NCBI GenBank assembly: GCA_947471565.1 | Contig: CANIVT010000001.1 | Coordinates: 320,612-384,611 of the forward strand | Source: Spartobacteria bacterium | Lineage (GTDB): Bacteria > Verrucomicrobiota > Verrucomicrobiia > Chthoniobacterales > UBA6821 | DNA length: 64,000 nucleotides | Reading direction: 5' to 3' | Shown here: piece by piece, positions 55,183 to 63,527 of the stretch | Layout of the letters: each line of letters starts with the position of its first letter | How positions within the stretch are numbered: position 1 is the stretch's first letter | Program-made: the position numbers and the translations under genes | Notes under the pieces: generated by a model | Databases searched by the model: none | The model's input: only the letters and a program-made list of their open reading frames with translations | What the model was told of the DNA's origin: nothing

Positions 55183-55682
55183 TCACGCGGAGGCGCAGGG
55201 AGCGCGGAGGAATTGATTCATGGAAATCGACGATATCACCCACGCTGTCATTGAAGATTCCATTAGGATCCACAGAGATCTTGGGCCCGGGTTGATGGAA
55301 TCAGTTTACGAATCAGTTCTTGCCAGTTCCTTGGAACGACGTGGACTCAAAACCGAACGACAAAAGACCGTCCGGTTTGTGTACGACGGTATGACTTTTG
55401 ACGAGGGAATGAGAATTGACCTCCTAGTTGAAAGCCGTCTGATCATTGAACTGAAATCCGTTGAGAAACTCTCTCCCGTGCACGGAAAACAGCTTCTTAC
55501 CTATCTACGCTTGATGGATCTTCAAGTGGGTCTTCTAATCAACTTTGGTTCAGCAACACTCAAGGAAGGGCTTCGCCGCGTTGTCAATCAGCTGCCTGCC
55601 TCGGCATCATCCCACCTGAGAGTTAATCGGGGAAAAATTCTCTAACCCCCTCTCTCCTCCGCGTCCCCGCGCCTCCGCGTGA
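55183..55682. mobile_element. Putative GxxExxY cassette bounded by inverted repeats
   Basis: The left arm (55183-55211) and the right arm (55655-55682, opposite strand) match over 29 positions with one mismatch and one gap, with the shared words TCACGCGGAGGCGC and CGCGGAGGA. The only gene inside is the GxxExxY protein. The GGAGGA at the inner end of the left arm is placed as its ribosome-binding site, 8 bp before the ATG. A gene-less relative lies at 53365-53550. Mobility is inferred. Confidence 0.6.
55220..55645 (+). CDS. GxxExxY protein
   Basis: This 141-residue protein has the family-naming motif GPGLMESVYESVLASSLE near residue 23. A nuclease-like core is visible as MRIDLLVESRLIIELKSVEKLSPVHGKQLLTYLRLM, which contains the D-(x)n-E-x-K arrangement of PD-(D/E)XK nucleases. 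The end has LINFGSATLKEGLRRVVN. The function of the family is not established; a nuclease-like fold is my inference. It is more AT-rich than its neighbours and enclosed in inverted repeats. Confidence 0.9.
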   Translation: MEIDDITHAVIEDSIRIHRDLGPGLMESVYESVLASSLERRGLKTERQKTVRFVYDGMTFDEGMRIDLLVESRLIIELKSVEKLSPVHGKQLLTYLRLMDLQVGLLINFGSATLKEGLRRVVNQLPASASSHLRVNRGKIL

Positions 55683-55685
55683 ACT

Positions 55686-56831
55686 TCAGCTGATTTCGGT
55701 CGGATTCCAGACTCGGTAGCCCGCGACAAACTCCCTGCGGAATTCCGCAAAGGTACCGTCCAGAATCGACGAGCGGATCTTCCTCATCAGAGTCATGTAA
55801 AAATGGAGGTTATGCAGGGTGACAAGACGCAGCCCCAGGATCTCCTCGGCCTTGATCAGATGGCGCAGATAGGCGCGTGAAAAGGTCGTGCACGCAGGGC
55901 AGACACATCCCTCCTCGATCGGTCCGGGATCACGGGTAAAGGGCGCGTTTTTGAGATTCAGTGTTCCATCGGCGGTGAACGCCGTCCCGTTGCGGGCGAT
56001 CCGTGTGGGAAGGACGCAGTCGAACATGTCAATCCCGCGGGCCACCATCTCCACAAGCTGAGGTGGGGTGCCGAGTCCCATGGCATACCGTGGTGACTCC
56101 TCCGGCAGGAAGGGGACGCTGGATTCTACCGCCTTCATCATCTCGGGCTCAGGCTCCCCGACACTCACACCGCCGACCGCATATCCGTCGAACCCGATCT
56201 CCACAAGGGATCGTGCAGAGCGTTCCCTCAGATCAGCATAAGAGCTTCCCTGGACGATTCCGAAAAGGAGCGGCCGTCCCTCCTGGGGTTGCTCCCGCCA
56301 CCAATCACGCGAACGGCGCTCCCAACGGGTCGTGAGTTCGAGACTCTTTGCCGCCTCCTCATAGGTGCAGGGAAACGGCGGGCACTCGTCGAAGGCCATC
56401 ACCACGTCGCTGCCGAGATCCCGCTGGATCTGCATCGAGGTCTCCGGGCCGATGAAGGTGGGAGTGCCATCGAGATGATTCTGGAAGTGGACTCCCTCCT
56501 CGGTGATGCGGCGAAGCTTGGAAAGGGAGAAGACCTGAAATCCCCCACTATCGGTCAGGATCGAGCGATCCCAGCCCATGAAGGAATGAAGCCCACCCAG
56601 ATCACGGATGACCTCCTCTCCGGGACGGACGTGCAGATGGTAGGTATTTCCCAGGATGATGCGGGCTCCGAGAGCCCTGAGCTCGTCAGGGGAGACCGCC
56701 TTGACCGTGGCCTGGGTGCCCACCGGCATGAAGACCGGCGTCTCCACATCCCCACGCCTCGTGTGCAGGATCCCCGCACGAGCTTTGCTGGAGGAATCAG
56801 TCTTGAGAAGGGTATAGGGCGTGGAACTCAC
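55686..56831 (-). CDS. tgt: Queuine/preQ1 tRNA-ribosyltransferase
   Basis: This 381-residue enzyme exchanges guanine 34 for preQ1 in tRNAs with GUN anticodons. The catalytic Asp and substrate pocket are in SILTDSGGFQVFSL and VMAFDECPPFPC. GFDGYAVGGVSVGEP is the family motif. The zinc site is CVCPACTTFSRAYLRHL with a later His in LVTLHNLHFYMTLM. It starts at 56831 (MSSTPYTLLKTDSSS). Confidence 0.97.
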   Translation of the reverse strand: MSSTPYTLLKTDSSSKARAGILHTRRGDVETPVFMPVGTQATVKAVSPDELRALGARIILGNTYHLHVRPGEEVIRDLGGLHSFMGWDRSILTDSGGFQVFSLSKLRRITEEGVHFQNHLDGTPTFIGPETSMQIQRDLGSDVVMAFDECPPFPCTYEEAAKSLELTTRWERRSRDWWREQPQEGRPLLFGIVQGSSYADLRERSARSLVEIGFDGYAVGGVSVGEPEPEMMKAVESSVPFLPEESPRYAMGLGTPPQLVEMVARGIDMFDCVLPTRIARNGTAFTADGTLNLKNAPFTRDPGPIEEGCVCPACTTFSRAYLRHLIKAEEILGLRLVTLHNLHFYMTLMRKIRSSILDGTFAEFRREFVAGYRVWNPTEIS

Positions 56832-56947
56832 AGGGATGAAGGCAGGTCTGTTAGACTGAAGGCTGAAGGAAGTTGATGGGAGAGAAATCAGGACGGAAGG
56901 GTTTCAGGGATTCACTACCCCTCTATCCCCTTCATCACTGTGAATCT

Positions 56948-58237
56948 TCAGTTGCGAAAACCGTTTTCCAGATCCCACACAATCTTGCCGCCGACGATCG
57001 TGTTTAGGGCGCGACCGCGCAGGGCCATCCCGTGGAACGGGGTGTTCCGTGACAGGGAGGGCGAGTCCTCCTTGTCGTAGGTCCATGCATGATCGGGATC
57101 GAGGATCGTGATATCGGCAACCGCACCGACAGCGAGGGTTCCACGGTCGAGGCCGAGAAGCTTCGCAGGATTCACCGTGAGCATCGCAAGGATCTCCGGA
57201 AGTGTGCGTGCCTTGCGGCGATGGAAGAGGATTTCCAGGAAGACCGGCAACTCAGTCTCCAAGCCCAGGATGCCGAAGGGAGCCTTGTCGAATTCCACTT
57301 CCTTCTCGTAGGGAGCATGCGGAGCATGATCGCTTGCAAGGATCGTGATCGTTCCGTCAGCAATGCCTGCGATGATCTCGTCGATGTCGGCCTGAGTCCG
57401 CAGAGGCGGGTTCATCTTGAAGTTCGTGTCAAAGGTCTTCAGATCACCATCGGTCAGGCAGATGTGGTGGGGGCAGGCCTCCGCAGTGATCGACACCCCA
57501 CGGCGACGCGCCTCGCGGAGGAGGCGGACGCTGCGTGCGGAGCTGATGTGCTGGCAATGAATCGGGTGTCCCGTCTGCTCGGCCAGAAGGATGTTGCGCG
57601 CAACAATCAGGTCCTCGGCGAGAGCGGGCCATCCGGGCAGGCCCAGACGGGTGCTCCATTCTCCGTCGTTCATGACCCCGTCGGAGCTGAGTGTCGCCTC
57701 CTGACAGTGGTCCATGATGGGAAGCCCGAACTGCTTGGCATACTCCACCGCACGGAGCATCACCCCGTGATTCTGGACGCAACGGCCGTCATCGGTGAGG
57801 GCCACCACACCCGCGGCGGCCAGGGCGCCGATCGGGGCCATCTCCTCGCCCGCGATCCCTCGGGTGATAGCCCCGGTGCAGTAGACATTCACGATGGAAT
57901 TGGAAGCGGCCCGTTCCTGAATCCACGCGATCGTCGCCGGACTGTCGGCAACCGGTGATGTGTTGGGCATGCAGACCACGGTCGTGAATCCGCCAAACGC
58001 TGCACAGCGGGATCCGCTGGCGATGGTTTCTTTGTGGGACTGCCCCGGTTCCCGGAAGTGAACGTGGATGTCGATGAGTCCGGGCGAGACCACTTTGCCT
58101 GCCGCATCGATCACCGTCGCTTTGGCGGGCTTGGAATCGGTGATCACTCCGTTCTCGACAAAGAGATCTCGGACAGTATCGGATCCGGAGGCTGGATCGA
58201 TGACCCGCCCTCCCTTGATATGAAGCGCTTCGCTCAT
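56948..58237 (-). CDS. pyrC: Dihydroorotase
   Basis: This 429-residue class I dihydroorotase cyclises carbamoyl-aspartate in pyrimidine synthesis. The zinc motif is GLIDIHVHFREPGQSHKETI; later ligands are in LPIMDHCQEATL and HCQHISSARSVRLL. The catalytic Asp is in ILASDHAPHAPYEKE. The C-terminal GMALRGRALNTIVGGKIVW is usual. It lies 5 bp after pyrB in the pyrRBC operon. Confidence 0.96.
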   Translation of the reverse strand: MSEALHIKGGRVIDPASGSDTVRDLFVENGVITDSKPAKATVIDAAGKVVSPGLIDIHVHFREPGQSHKETIASGSRCAAFGGFTTVVCMPNTSPVADSPATIAWIQERAASNSIVNVYCTGAITRGIAGEEMAPIGALAAAGVVALTDDGRCVQNHGVMLRAVEYAKQFGLPIMDHCQEATLSSDGVMNDGEWSTRLGLPGWPALAEDLIVARNILLAEQTGHPIHCQHISSARSVRLLREARRRGVSITAEACPHHICLTDGDLKTFDTNFKMNPPLRTQADIDEIIAGIADGTITILASDHAPHAPYEKEVEFDKAPFGILGLETELPVFLEILFHRRKARTLPEILAMLTVNPAKLLGLDRGTLAVGAVADITILDPDHAWTYDKEDSPSLSRNTPFHGMALRGRALNTIVGGKIVWDLENGFRN

Positions 58238-58242
58238 GAGGA

Positions 58243-59196
58243 TTATTGGTTGGTTTCGATCCGGGCGAAGGGAGCGCCGCCGGAGCAGAGGTATAGGACG
58301 GCCATGCGGACGGCGAGGCCGTTGGTGACCTGATCCAGGATGACGCTGCGGCCGCTGTCAGCAACGTCGCTGTCGATCTCGACACCCCGGTTCATGGGAC
58401 CGGGATGCATGATCAAGCATTCCGCAGGAAGCCTGTCGGCACGTTTCTTAGTGAGACCGAATCGGGCTGTGTACTCGCCGGTACCGGGGAAGTACTCCTT
58501 ACGCTGGCGCTCGTGCTGGATACGCAGGAGATTGACGACGTCGACCCTGCCGATCACCTCATCGATACTGTGAGCGACAGAGACACCGAGTGAAGAGAAG
58601 GACTCCGGCACAAGAGTCGGAGGCCCCACAAGGGTGACCTCGGCGCCGAGTTTGGTCAGGAGATGGATGTTGGAGCGAGCAACCCGGCTGAAGAGGATGT
58701 CGCCGACAATGGCCACTCGGATGCCCTCGATCCGCCCCAGTTTTTCGCGGATTGTAAAAGCATCGAGAAGGCCCTGCGTGGGGTGCTCGTGCGCACCGTC
58801 GCCGGCGTTGATGACCGAGGCCTGAAGACGATCGGCGAGGAAGCGGGCGCTACCGGCCGACTTGTGGCGGATCACGATCAGATCCGCCCGCAGGGCCTCG
58901 AGGTTGCGCGCGGTATCGAGCAAGGTCTCCCCCTTCTCCAGGCTGGAGGCGCTGGCCGCGATATTCACCACGTCGGCGCTCAGACGGAGCGCGGCAAGTT
59001 CGAAGGAGATCCTCGTGCGGGTGCTCGGCTCCACGAAGAAGTTCACAAGGGTCTTGCCCCGGAGTGCCGGGACTTTCTTGAGGTTGCGCTCCCCCACCCC
59101 CTTGAAGGCGGTGGCGGTGTCGAGGATGGTCAGCAGTTCGCCAGGCGTGTGCTCGCCGAGAGCGCAGAGGTCCTTGTGATTCCATGCAGGTGTCAT
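58243..59196 (-). CDS. pyrB: Aspartate carbamoyltransferase catalytic subunit
   Basis: This 317-residue enzyme condenses carbamoyl phosphate and aspartate. The phosphate-binding loop is FVEPSTRTRISFELAALRL, the GDGAHEHPTQGLLDAFTI block is canonical, and the aspartate-binding HPGPMNRGVEIDSDVADS loop is present. No pyrI regulatory gene is adjacent, as in many pyrR-containing genomes. Its start overlaps the pyrR stop in ATGA. Confidence 0.96.
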   Translation of the reverse strand: MTPAWNHKDLCALGEHTPGELLTILDTATAFKGVGERNLKKVPALRGKTLVNFFVEPSTRTRISFELAALRLSADVVNIAASASSLEKGETLLDTARNLEALRADLIVIRHKSAGSARFLADRLQASVINAGDGAHEHPTQGLLDAFTIREKLGRIEGIRVAIVGDILFSRVARSNIHLLTKLGAEVTLVGPPTLVPESFSSLGVSVAHSIDEVIGRVDVVNLLRIQHERQRKEYFPGTGEYTARFGLTKKRADRLPAECLIMHPGPMNRGVEIDSDVADSGRSVILDQVTNGLAVRMAVLYLCSGGAPFARIETNQ

Positions 59197-59780
59197 GATA
59201 CGGAGACTGGGGTGGAAGGGATTAGTGTCACGGAATCAGGAACACGATCGTTCTCCTCGAGACGCACCCTGATTCGGTCTCCCGGTGCGGTCGGGATGTT
59301 TTTGCCCACGAAATCGGCACGGATGGGAAGCTCCCGGTGACCACGATCCACAAGCACGGCGAGCTGGATCCTGGAGGGCCTTCCGAAGGACGCGACGGCA
59401 TCCATCGCGGCTCGGACACTGCGTCCCGTGAAGAGCACGTCGTCGACCAGGATCAGGGGGCGGCCGTCCAGATCAATGGGAAGTTCGGTCAACTCAAGAA
59501 CACTGACCCTGGCTCTGGTGGCGAGGTCATCCCGATGCATCGAGACATCGACTATTCCGAAGGCAGGGGAGATCCCCTCGATCTCGGCGATGTGGGAAAC
59601 AATGCGGCGTGCGAGGATTTTTCCCCTCGTGGGGATGCCCGCCACCACAAGACGGGAGAGGTCGTGGTTCTGCTCGACGATTTCGTGAGCGATGCGACGG
59701 ATCGCCTTGCGAATGGTATCGGCGTCCATGACCCCGATCCCGGTTTGCTCCGCTTTTGTCTGTTGCTGGTCTTTTTTCAT
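59193..59780 (-). CDS. pyrR: Bifunctional pyrimidine operon regulator / uracil phosphoribosyltransferase PyrR
   Basis: This 195-residue RNA-binding regulator has the PRPP motif RPLILVDDVLFTGRSVRAAMDA. The N-terminal block IRKAIRRIAHEIVEQNHDLSRL is standard, and the CDLPI-type hood residues precede KNIPTAPGDRIRVRLEE. About 14 extra residues (KKDQQQTKAEQTG) precede the usual start. AAGGAG directly abuts the ATG with no spacing, which is odd. A PyrR-binding-loop-like hairpin lies 10 bp upstream. It heads the pyrRBC operon. Confidence 0.95.
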   Translation of the reverse strand: MKKDQQQTKAEQTGIGVMDADTIRKAIRRIAHEIVEQNHDLSRLVVAGIPTRGKILARRIVSHIAEIEGISPAFGIVDVSMHRDDLATRARVSVLELTELPIDLDGRPLILVDDVLFTGRSVRAAMDAVASFGRPSRIQLAVLVDRGHRELPIRADFVGKNIPTAPGDRIRVRLEENDRVPDSVTLIPSTPVSVS

Positions 59781-59789
59781 CTCCTTGGT

Positions 59790-59803
59790 GGTCTCTCAGG
59801 ACC
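59790..59803 (-). promoter_or_regulatory. PyrR-binding-loop-like hairpin in the pyrR leader
   Basis: Read on the minus strand the bases GGTCCTGAGAGACC fit the PyrR recognition pattern ARUCCNGNGAGGYU. The differences fall in the stem and compensate: outer G-C pairs replace A-U, and T-A replaces U-G. The loop positions are intact. The 5' arm overlaps an AAGGAGGT sequence and the 3' arm lies three bases before the AAGGAG next to the ATG, suggesting translational control. Confidence 0.62.
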
Positions 59804-59830
59804 TCCTTAAAGGGTTGTTTTTGAGGCGGG

Positions 59831-60085
59831 TTAGGTGGCCTTGGAGGCTGCCCTGAATTGTCGCCAAGTCGTTCGATGCTTCAGCATCCAGTCTAGAAGT
59901 GCTTTTTCAAATCCGATGTCACGACCCTGTTTCTCGCTCTCGATCCACTTGTGACGCAAAATCTCTTCCCTCTCCGCCAAGAACTCCCGATACAGGGTCG
60001 AGTTCTTCAGGAGATCGGCCGCATCAGTCGATGCATGGGCTCGAGTCATTAAGTAATCTCTAACAGCGAGAATGATTGAAGTCAA
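59831..60085 (-). CDS. Small conserved protein (possibly DUF4032-like)
   Basis: This 84-residue soluble protein contains NSTLYREFLAEREEILRHKWIESEKQGRD, then IGFEKALLDWMLKHRTTWRQF. The HKW..SE..G.D.G..KA pattern resembles domains annotated DUF4032, as I recall; the match needs a search. No membrane segment or signal is seen. It lies between the pyr operon and the ABC transporter, about 50 bp upstream of pyrR, with no evident role. Confidence 0.55.
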   Translation of the reverse strand: MTSIILAVRDYLMTRAHASTDAADLLKNSTLYREFLAEREEILRHKWIESEKQGRDIGFEKALLDWMLKHRTTWRQFRAASKAT

Positions 60086-60107
60086 TCATGCGGACCAACG
60101 GCTACCT

Positions 60108-61895
60108 CTATTCCATTCTCGTGCGCTGGCATCCCTGAAAGGCCAACAGCAACCCCGCCACAATGTGAACCAGCAGGACCATCAGGCAGACATCCCCTGC
60201 CGAAAGAGTTGTCTGAATGACCATGGCGGCAATGTCGTAGTACCGCTCACCGCGCAAAGTCTGGAGCATTCCGGACCAACTCCAGTAAGCGGCAATAAAG
60301 GGACGGGTGAGTGTTCCAAGCCATTGAGGAAGGGCCAGCACCGCACCCGAAAGAGGCAACTGGAAACCGACCAGATAGATCGACGCGAGCGATGCCTGCT
60401 CCGCAGTTCCCATATAGCTTGAGATCGCCAGACAGACGGATGTCATGGCGGCATTCACCAGGAAGAGGAACAGGAGCTGGGGAGCCAGTTCTCCTGGGAA
60501 GGAACAGGTATGATGGATGAAGAACCCCATCCAGAGCGACTGGACCGCGCAGAGCAGTCCGAGAAAAAGAATCTTACTAAGCAGATAAGCACCCGTGCCG
60601 AGGCCTGCCAGCTTCTCCTTCTCAAAGATTTGCCGTTCCCCGGCGATCTCGCGGCCCGAATTGTTGGCACCCATCAAGGTCAGGAGCACCACCTCGAACA
60701 TGATGATTCCCGAAACAAGGCTTCCAACCGAGCTGGCCTGTTTCAAAAACTCAAGTGCCTCGCTCTGCTGCTGGAGGACATTGACGTCGAGCCCCATGCT
60801 GAGGTTTCGGATCTGAGGCAGACCCTTCCACCCAAAGATGGAAACAATCGCCGGAAATCCGAAAACCAGGCCCGCCTGCAGCCAGAGCTGAGAATGGCTC
60901 CTGAAAAAGATCTTTAACCGCCGTTCCGTCAGCGTGATGAACTGAGCAAGAATACCGGGCGTTCCCCCCTCGGAAACCGAATCCCCGACCTCGTCATAGG
61001 AAAGTTTGCATCCACAGACCTTGCAGAACTTCACTTCCTCAGGACATTCAGCCCTGCACTCGGGGCAGCTCCGGACTCCAGATGTCGGCGCACTCACCAC
61101 CCGTGCCTCACGCCCCTGCTGGAAAGCATCGGCATGCTTGTTCCAGGAAGCCTGCCACTCCGAGGGCTCCCGGTCCGGCAGGCGCGGATAGACCAATTCG
61201 GGTCCGTCGACCCGGAAATAATGGGAAAGGTGGGAAGGCGACCCCGCATAGGCCAGCACGCCGCGGTAGAGGACGGCCACGGCATCGTAATCAGACAGAT
61301 TCTTGAGGCTATGGGTCACGGAGATCACGAGACGATTGCCGTCTCGCGCCACCCTTCTGAGCAGGGTCACGATCTCCTCTTCCGACTGGGGGTCGAGTCC
61401 GCTGGTCACCTCGTCGCAGAGGAGGATCGGGGGACTACTCACCAGTTCCATAGCCAGGGCGAGTCGGCGCTTCTGGCCGCCGGAAAGAACCTTGACCCGG
61501 CGCTCCGAAAACTCGGCCATTCCCACCTCGGCGAGAAGTCGCGTCACCAGCGATTCCCTCTTCTCACTGGAAAGCCCTGCCACCCGTAGCCGCGCCGAAT
61601 ACTCGACGCATTCCTCCACGGTCAGTTCCTCGTGAGCGATACTGAACTGGGGAACATAACCGATCTCCGAGGGTTTGAAGTCCTCCTCCGAGAGGTCGCG
61701 ACCATCCCACCGGATCGTTCCCTCCTCTTCCCCTGAGGCGATTCCAGCAATGACCTTCAAAAGCGTGCTCTTGCCGCATCCGGAAGGACCGATCACGGCG
61801 ATAAACTCACCTTGGGAGAAGGAAGCGGAAACATCGGAAAGCAGGGGGTGCCCTGAATCTCCGATACGGAGGGAAATGCCTTCTAGGGAGAGCAT
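60108..61895 (-). CDS. ABCG-type half transporter with an internal zinc ribbon
   Basis: This 595-residue protein has the ATPase first and the membrane domain second (ABC2 type). Walker A is GPSGCGKST (36-44), the signature LSGGQKRR (138-144), and Walker B ILLCDEVTSGLD. Between the domains, residues 277-296 form a six-Cys zinc ribbon (CPECRAEC, then CKVCGC). About six membrane helices follow, with the final one ending near 590. Export of a lipid or small molecule is likely; the substrate is unknown. The start at 61895 is clear. Confidence 0.88.
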   Translation of the reverse strand: MLSLEGISLRIGDSGHPLLSDVSASFSQGEFIAVIGPSGCGKSTLLKVIAGIASGEEEGTIRWDGRDLSEEDFKPSEIGYVPQFSIAHEELTVEECVEYSARLRVAGLSSEKRESLVTRLLAEVGMAEFSERRVKVLSGGQKRRLALAMELVSSPPILLCDEVTSGLDPQSEEEIVTLLRRVARDGNRLVISVTHSLKNLSDYDAVAVLYRGVLAYAGSPSHLSHYFRVDGPELVYPRLPDREPSEWQASWNKHADAFQQGREARVVSAPTSGVRSCPECRAECPEEVKFCKVCGCKLSYDEVGDSVSEGGTPGILAQFITLTERRLKIFFRSHSQLWLQAGLVFGFPAIVSIFGWKGLPQIRNLSMGLDVNVLQQQSEALEFLKQASSVGSLVSGIIMFEVVLLTLMGANNSGREIAGERQIFEKEKLAGLGTGAYLLSKILFLGLLCAVQSLWMGFFIHHTCSFPGELAPQLLFLFLVNAAMTSVCLAISSYMGTAEQASLASIYLVGFQLPLSGAVLALPQWLGTLTRPFIAAYWSWSGMLQTLRGERYYDIAAMVIQTTLSAGDVCLMVLLVHIVAGLLLAFQGCQRTRME

Positions 61896-61992
61896 GGCCT
61901 GAATTTTGCACTCCTCTTCCGATCCTCACAAGTACGCAAAAGTGCTCTTTGCAGGCCTTGCCTGAGCGCTTGGCAGCAATAGAATACCCCAC

Positions 61993-62805
61993 ATGAACAT
62001 CGCGATTCTAGGCGGAGGCCGCATGGGTGGTGCCCTCATTCGGGGCTTGCTTGCCGCTGGCATCACCACGGGCGACAAAATCACCCTTTCCTCCTCCTCG
62101 GGGGAGAAGGCGTCCCAGGCGGCTGCTGATCTCGGGGTCACCCCCGCCGCCACGAACGCGGAGGCGCTGAAAAAGGCCTCAATTGTTTTCCTTTGCGTAA
62201 AACCGGCCAAGGCACTCGCGGTGCTGGAGGAAAACGCCCCCCACCTTGCCGGAAAACTCCTGATCTCCGTCGTGGCAGGTGTTAAATCTTCGGATCTTCT
62301 GAAGGCGTCGGGCGGCGGAGTACGCCTCATTCGATCCATGCCAAACACGGCCGTGCGATTACGCCGGGGAATCACAGCCATCGCTCCCGACGCATCGGTC
62401 ACCGAGGACGACCTAATGACGGCACAACGTCTCTTTTCCTCAGTGGGTCGTGCGGTCGTTGTCCGGGAGGAATACTTGGATACGGTCACCGCAGTCAGCG
62501 GCAGTGGCCCCGCCTTTGCCCTCCTCATGCTCGAAGCCTTGATGCAGGGAGGCATCGAGGGCGGACTCTCCGAGGAACAGTCGCGGATCTTTGCCTCAGG
62601 GGCGCTCGAGGCGGCAGCGGCACTGACGGCAGGATCCGAGAACTCACCCCTCGCCCTGCGTGCCGAGATCACCAGCCCGGGAGGAACGACTGCGGCGGGG
62701 CTGCAGGTGCTCGAGGATTCCGATTTCACATCGGCCGTCCGTGGCGCGGTGCGCGCAGCACGGTCGCGCTCAGCCGAACTTTCCTATCAATTTCAGAAAG
62801 GATGA
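61993..62805 (+). CDS. proC: Pyrroline-5-carboxylate reductase
   Basis: This 270-residue NADPH enzyme makes the last step of proline synthesis. The Rossmann motif is IAILGGGRMGGALIRGL, the VFLCVKPAKALAVL strand follows, and the family block MPNTAVRLRRGITAIAPDASV is present. The C-terminal signature is ALRAEITSPGGTTAAGLQVLE. The stop overlaps the TPR gene start in ATGA. Confidence 0.95.
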   Translation: MNIAILGGGRMGGALIRGLLAAGITTGDKITLSSSSGEKASQAAADLGVTPAATNAEALKKASIVFLCVKPAKALAVLEENAPHLAGKLLISVVAGVKSSDLLKASGGGVRLIRSMPNTAVRLRRGITAIAPDASVTEDDLMTAQRLFSSVGRAVVVREEYLDTVTAVSGSGPAFALLMLEALMQGGIEGGLSEEQSRIFASGALEAAAALTAGSENSPLALRAEITSPGGTTAAGLQVLEDSDFTSAVRGAVRAARSRSAELSYQFQKG

Positions 62806-63506
62806 TGGACTCCGGTCGCACATGCATGCTCTCGGGCACTGTCTTAGCGGTAATTGGTGCGCTTTCCCTGATCACCTCTGCTCTTGCCGCACCCATCGAG
62901 GATGCCCGGGTCCAATCCCTCGACGCCCAGGCAGGAAAGGCCTTCACCTCGGGTAATCTTGCGCTGGCGGAACAACTCTACGGACAGGCCCTCTCGCTCT
63001 CTCCCTCCTCGCCCCGGCTTCTGGTGAATCTGGCCGCCGTCAAGACACGCAGGGGAAAAACGATGGAGTCGGTCGAACTGGCCCGGAAGGCCCTCTCCAG
63101 CGATTGGCAAAACCCTCAGGCGTGGCTGCTGCTCGGCATGAACGCGCTTGAAACAGGCAAGGATGACGAGGCTCTTGCCGACCTGATGCAGGCTACCCTG
63201 CGCGACAACACCAATCCCCGCGCTCATAACTACCTGGGCATCGCAGCAGGCAGGAAAGGATGGAACGAGGTATCGGAAAAGGAACTCCGCAGGGCAATCG
63301 AACTGGATCCGGATTATGCCGACGCCAATTTCAATCTGGCCGTCTTCTATCTCGGCAGAACACCCCCGCTGATCGAGATGGTCCGCCGCCACTACCAGAG
63401 GGCCCTTGATCTCGGCGCGCCGCATGATGCCGCACTGGAGGCTCGGCTCTCCAAAGCGGTTGCCAGCCCGGCCTCTTCTCCTTCATCCTCCGCGGCGCTT
63501 CCCTGA
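62802..63506 (+). CDS. Secreted TPR-repeat protein
   Basis: This 234-residue protein has a signal peptide (GTVLAVIGALSLITSALAA). About five tetratricopeptide repeats follow: AFTSGNLALAEQLYGQALSLSPSS, KTMESVELARKALSSDWQNP, GKDDEALADLMQATLRDNTNP, GWNEVSEKELRRAIELDPDY, and a final RHYQRALDLGAP unit. TPR proteins act as scaffolds in complexes. Overlap with proC and position before a DD-carboxypeptidase hint at a periplasmic role in the cell envelope. Confidence 0.85.
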   Translation: MMDSGRTCMLSGTVLAVIGALSLITSALAAPIEDARVQSLDAQAGKAFTSGNLALAEQLYGQALSLSPSSPRLLVNLAAVKTRRGKTMESVELARKALSSDWQNPQAWLLLGMNALETGKDDEALADLMQATLRDNTNPRAHNYLGIAAGRKGWNEVSEKELRRAIELDPDYADANFNLAVFYLGRTPPLIEMVRRHYQRALDLGAPHDAALEARLSKAVASPASSPSSSAALP

Positions 63507-63527
63507 TTATTTCGCCCAGCCGCCTCC

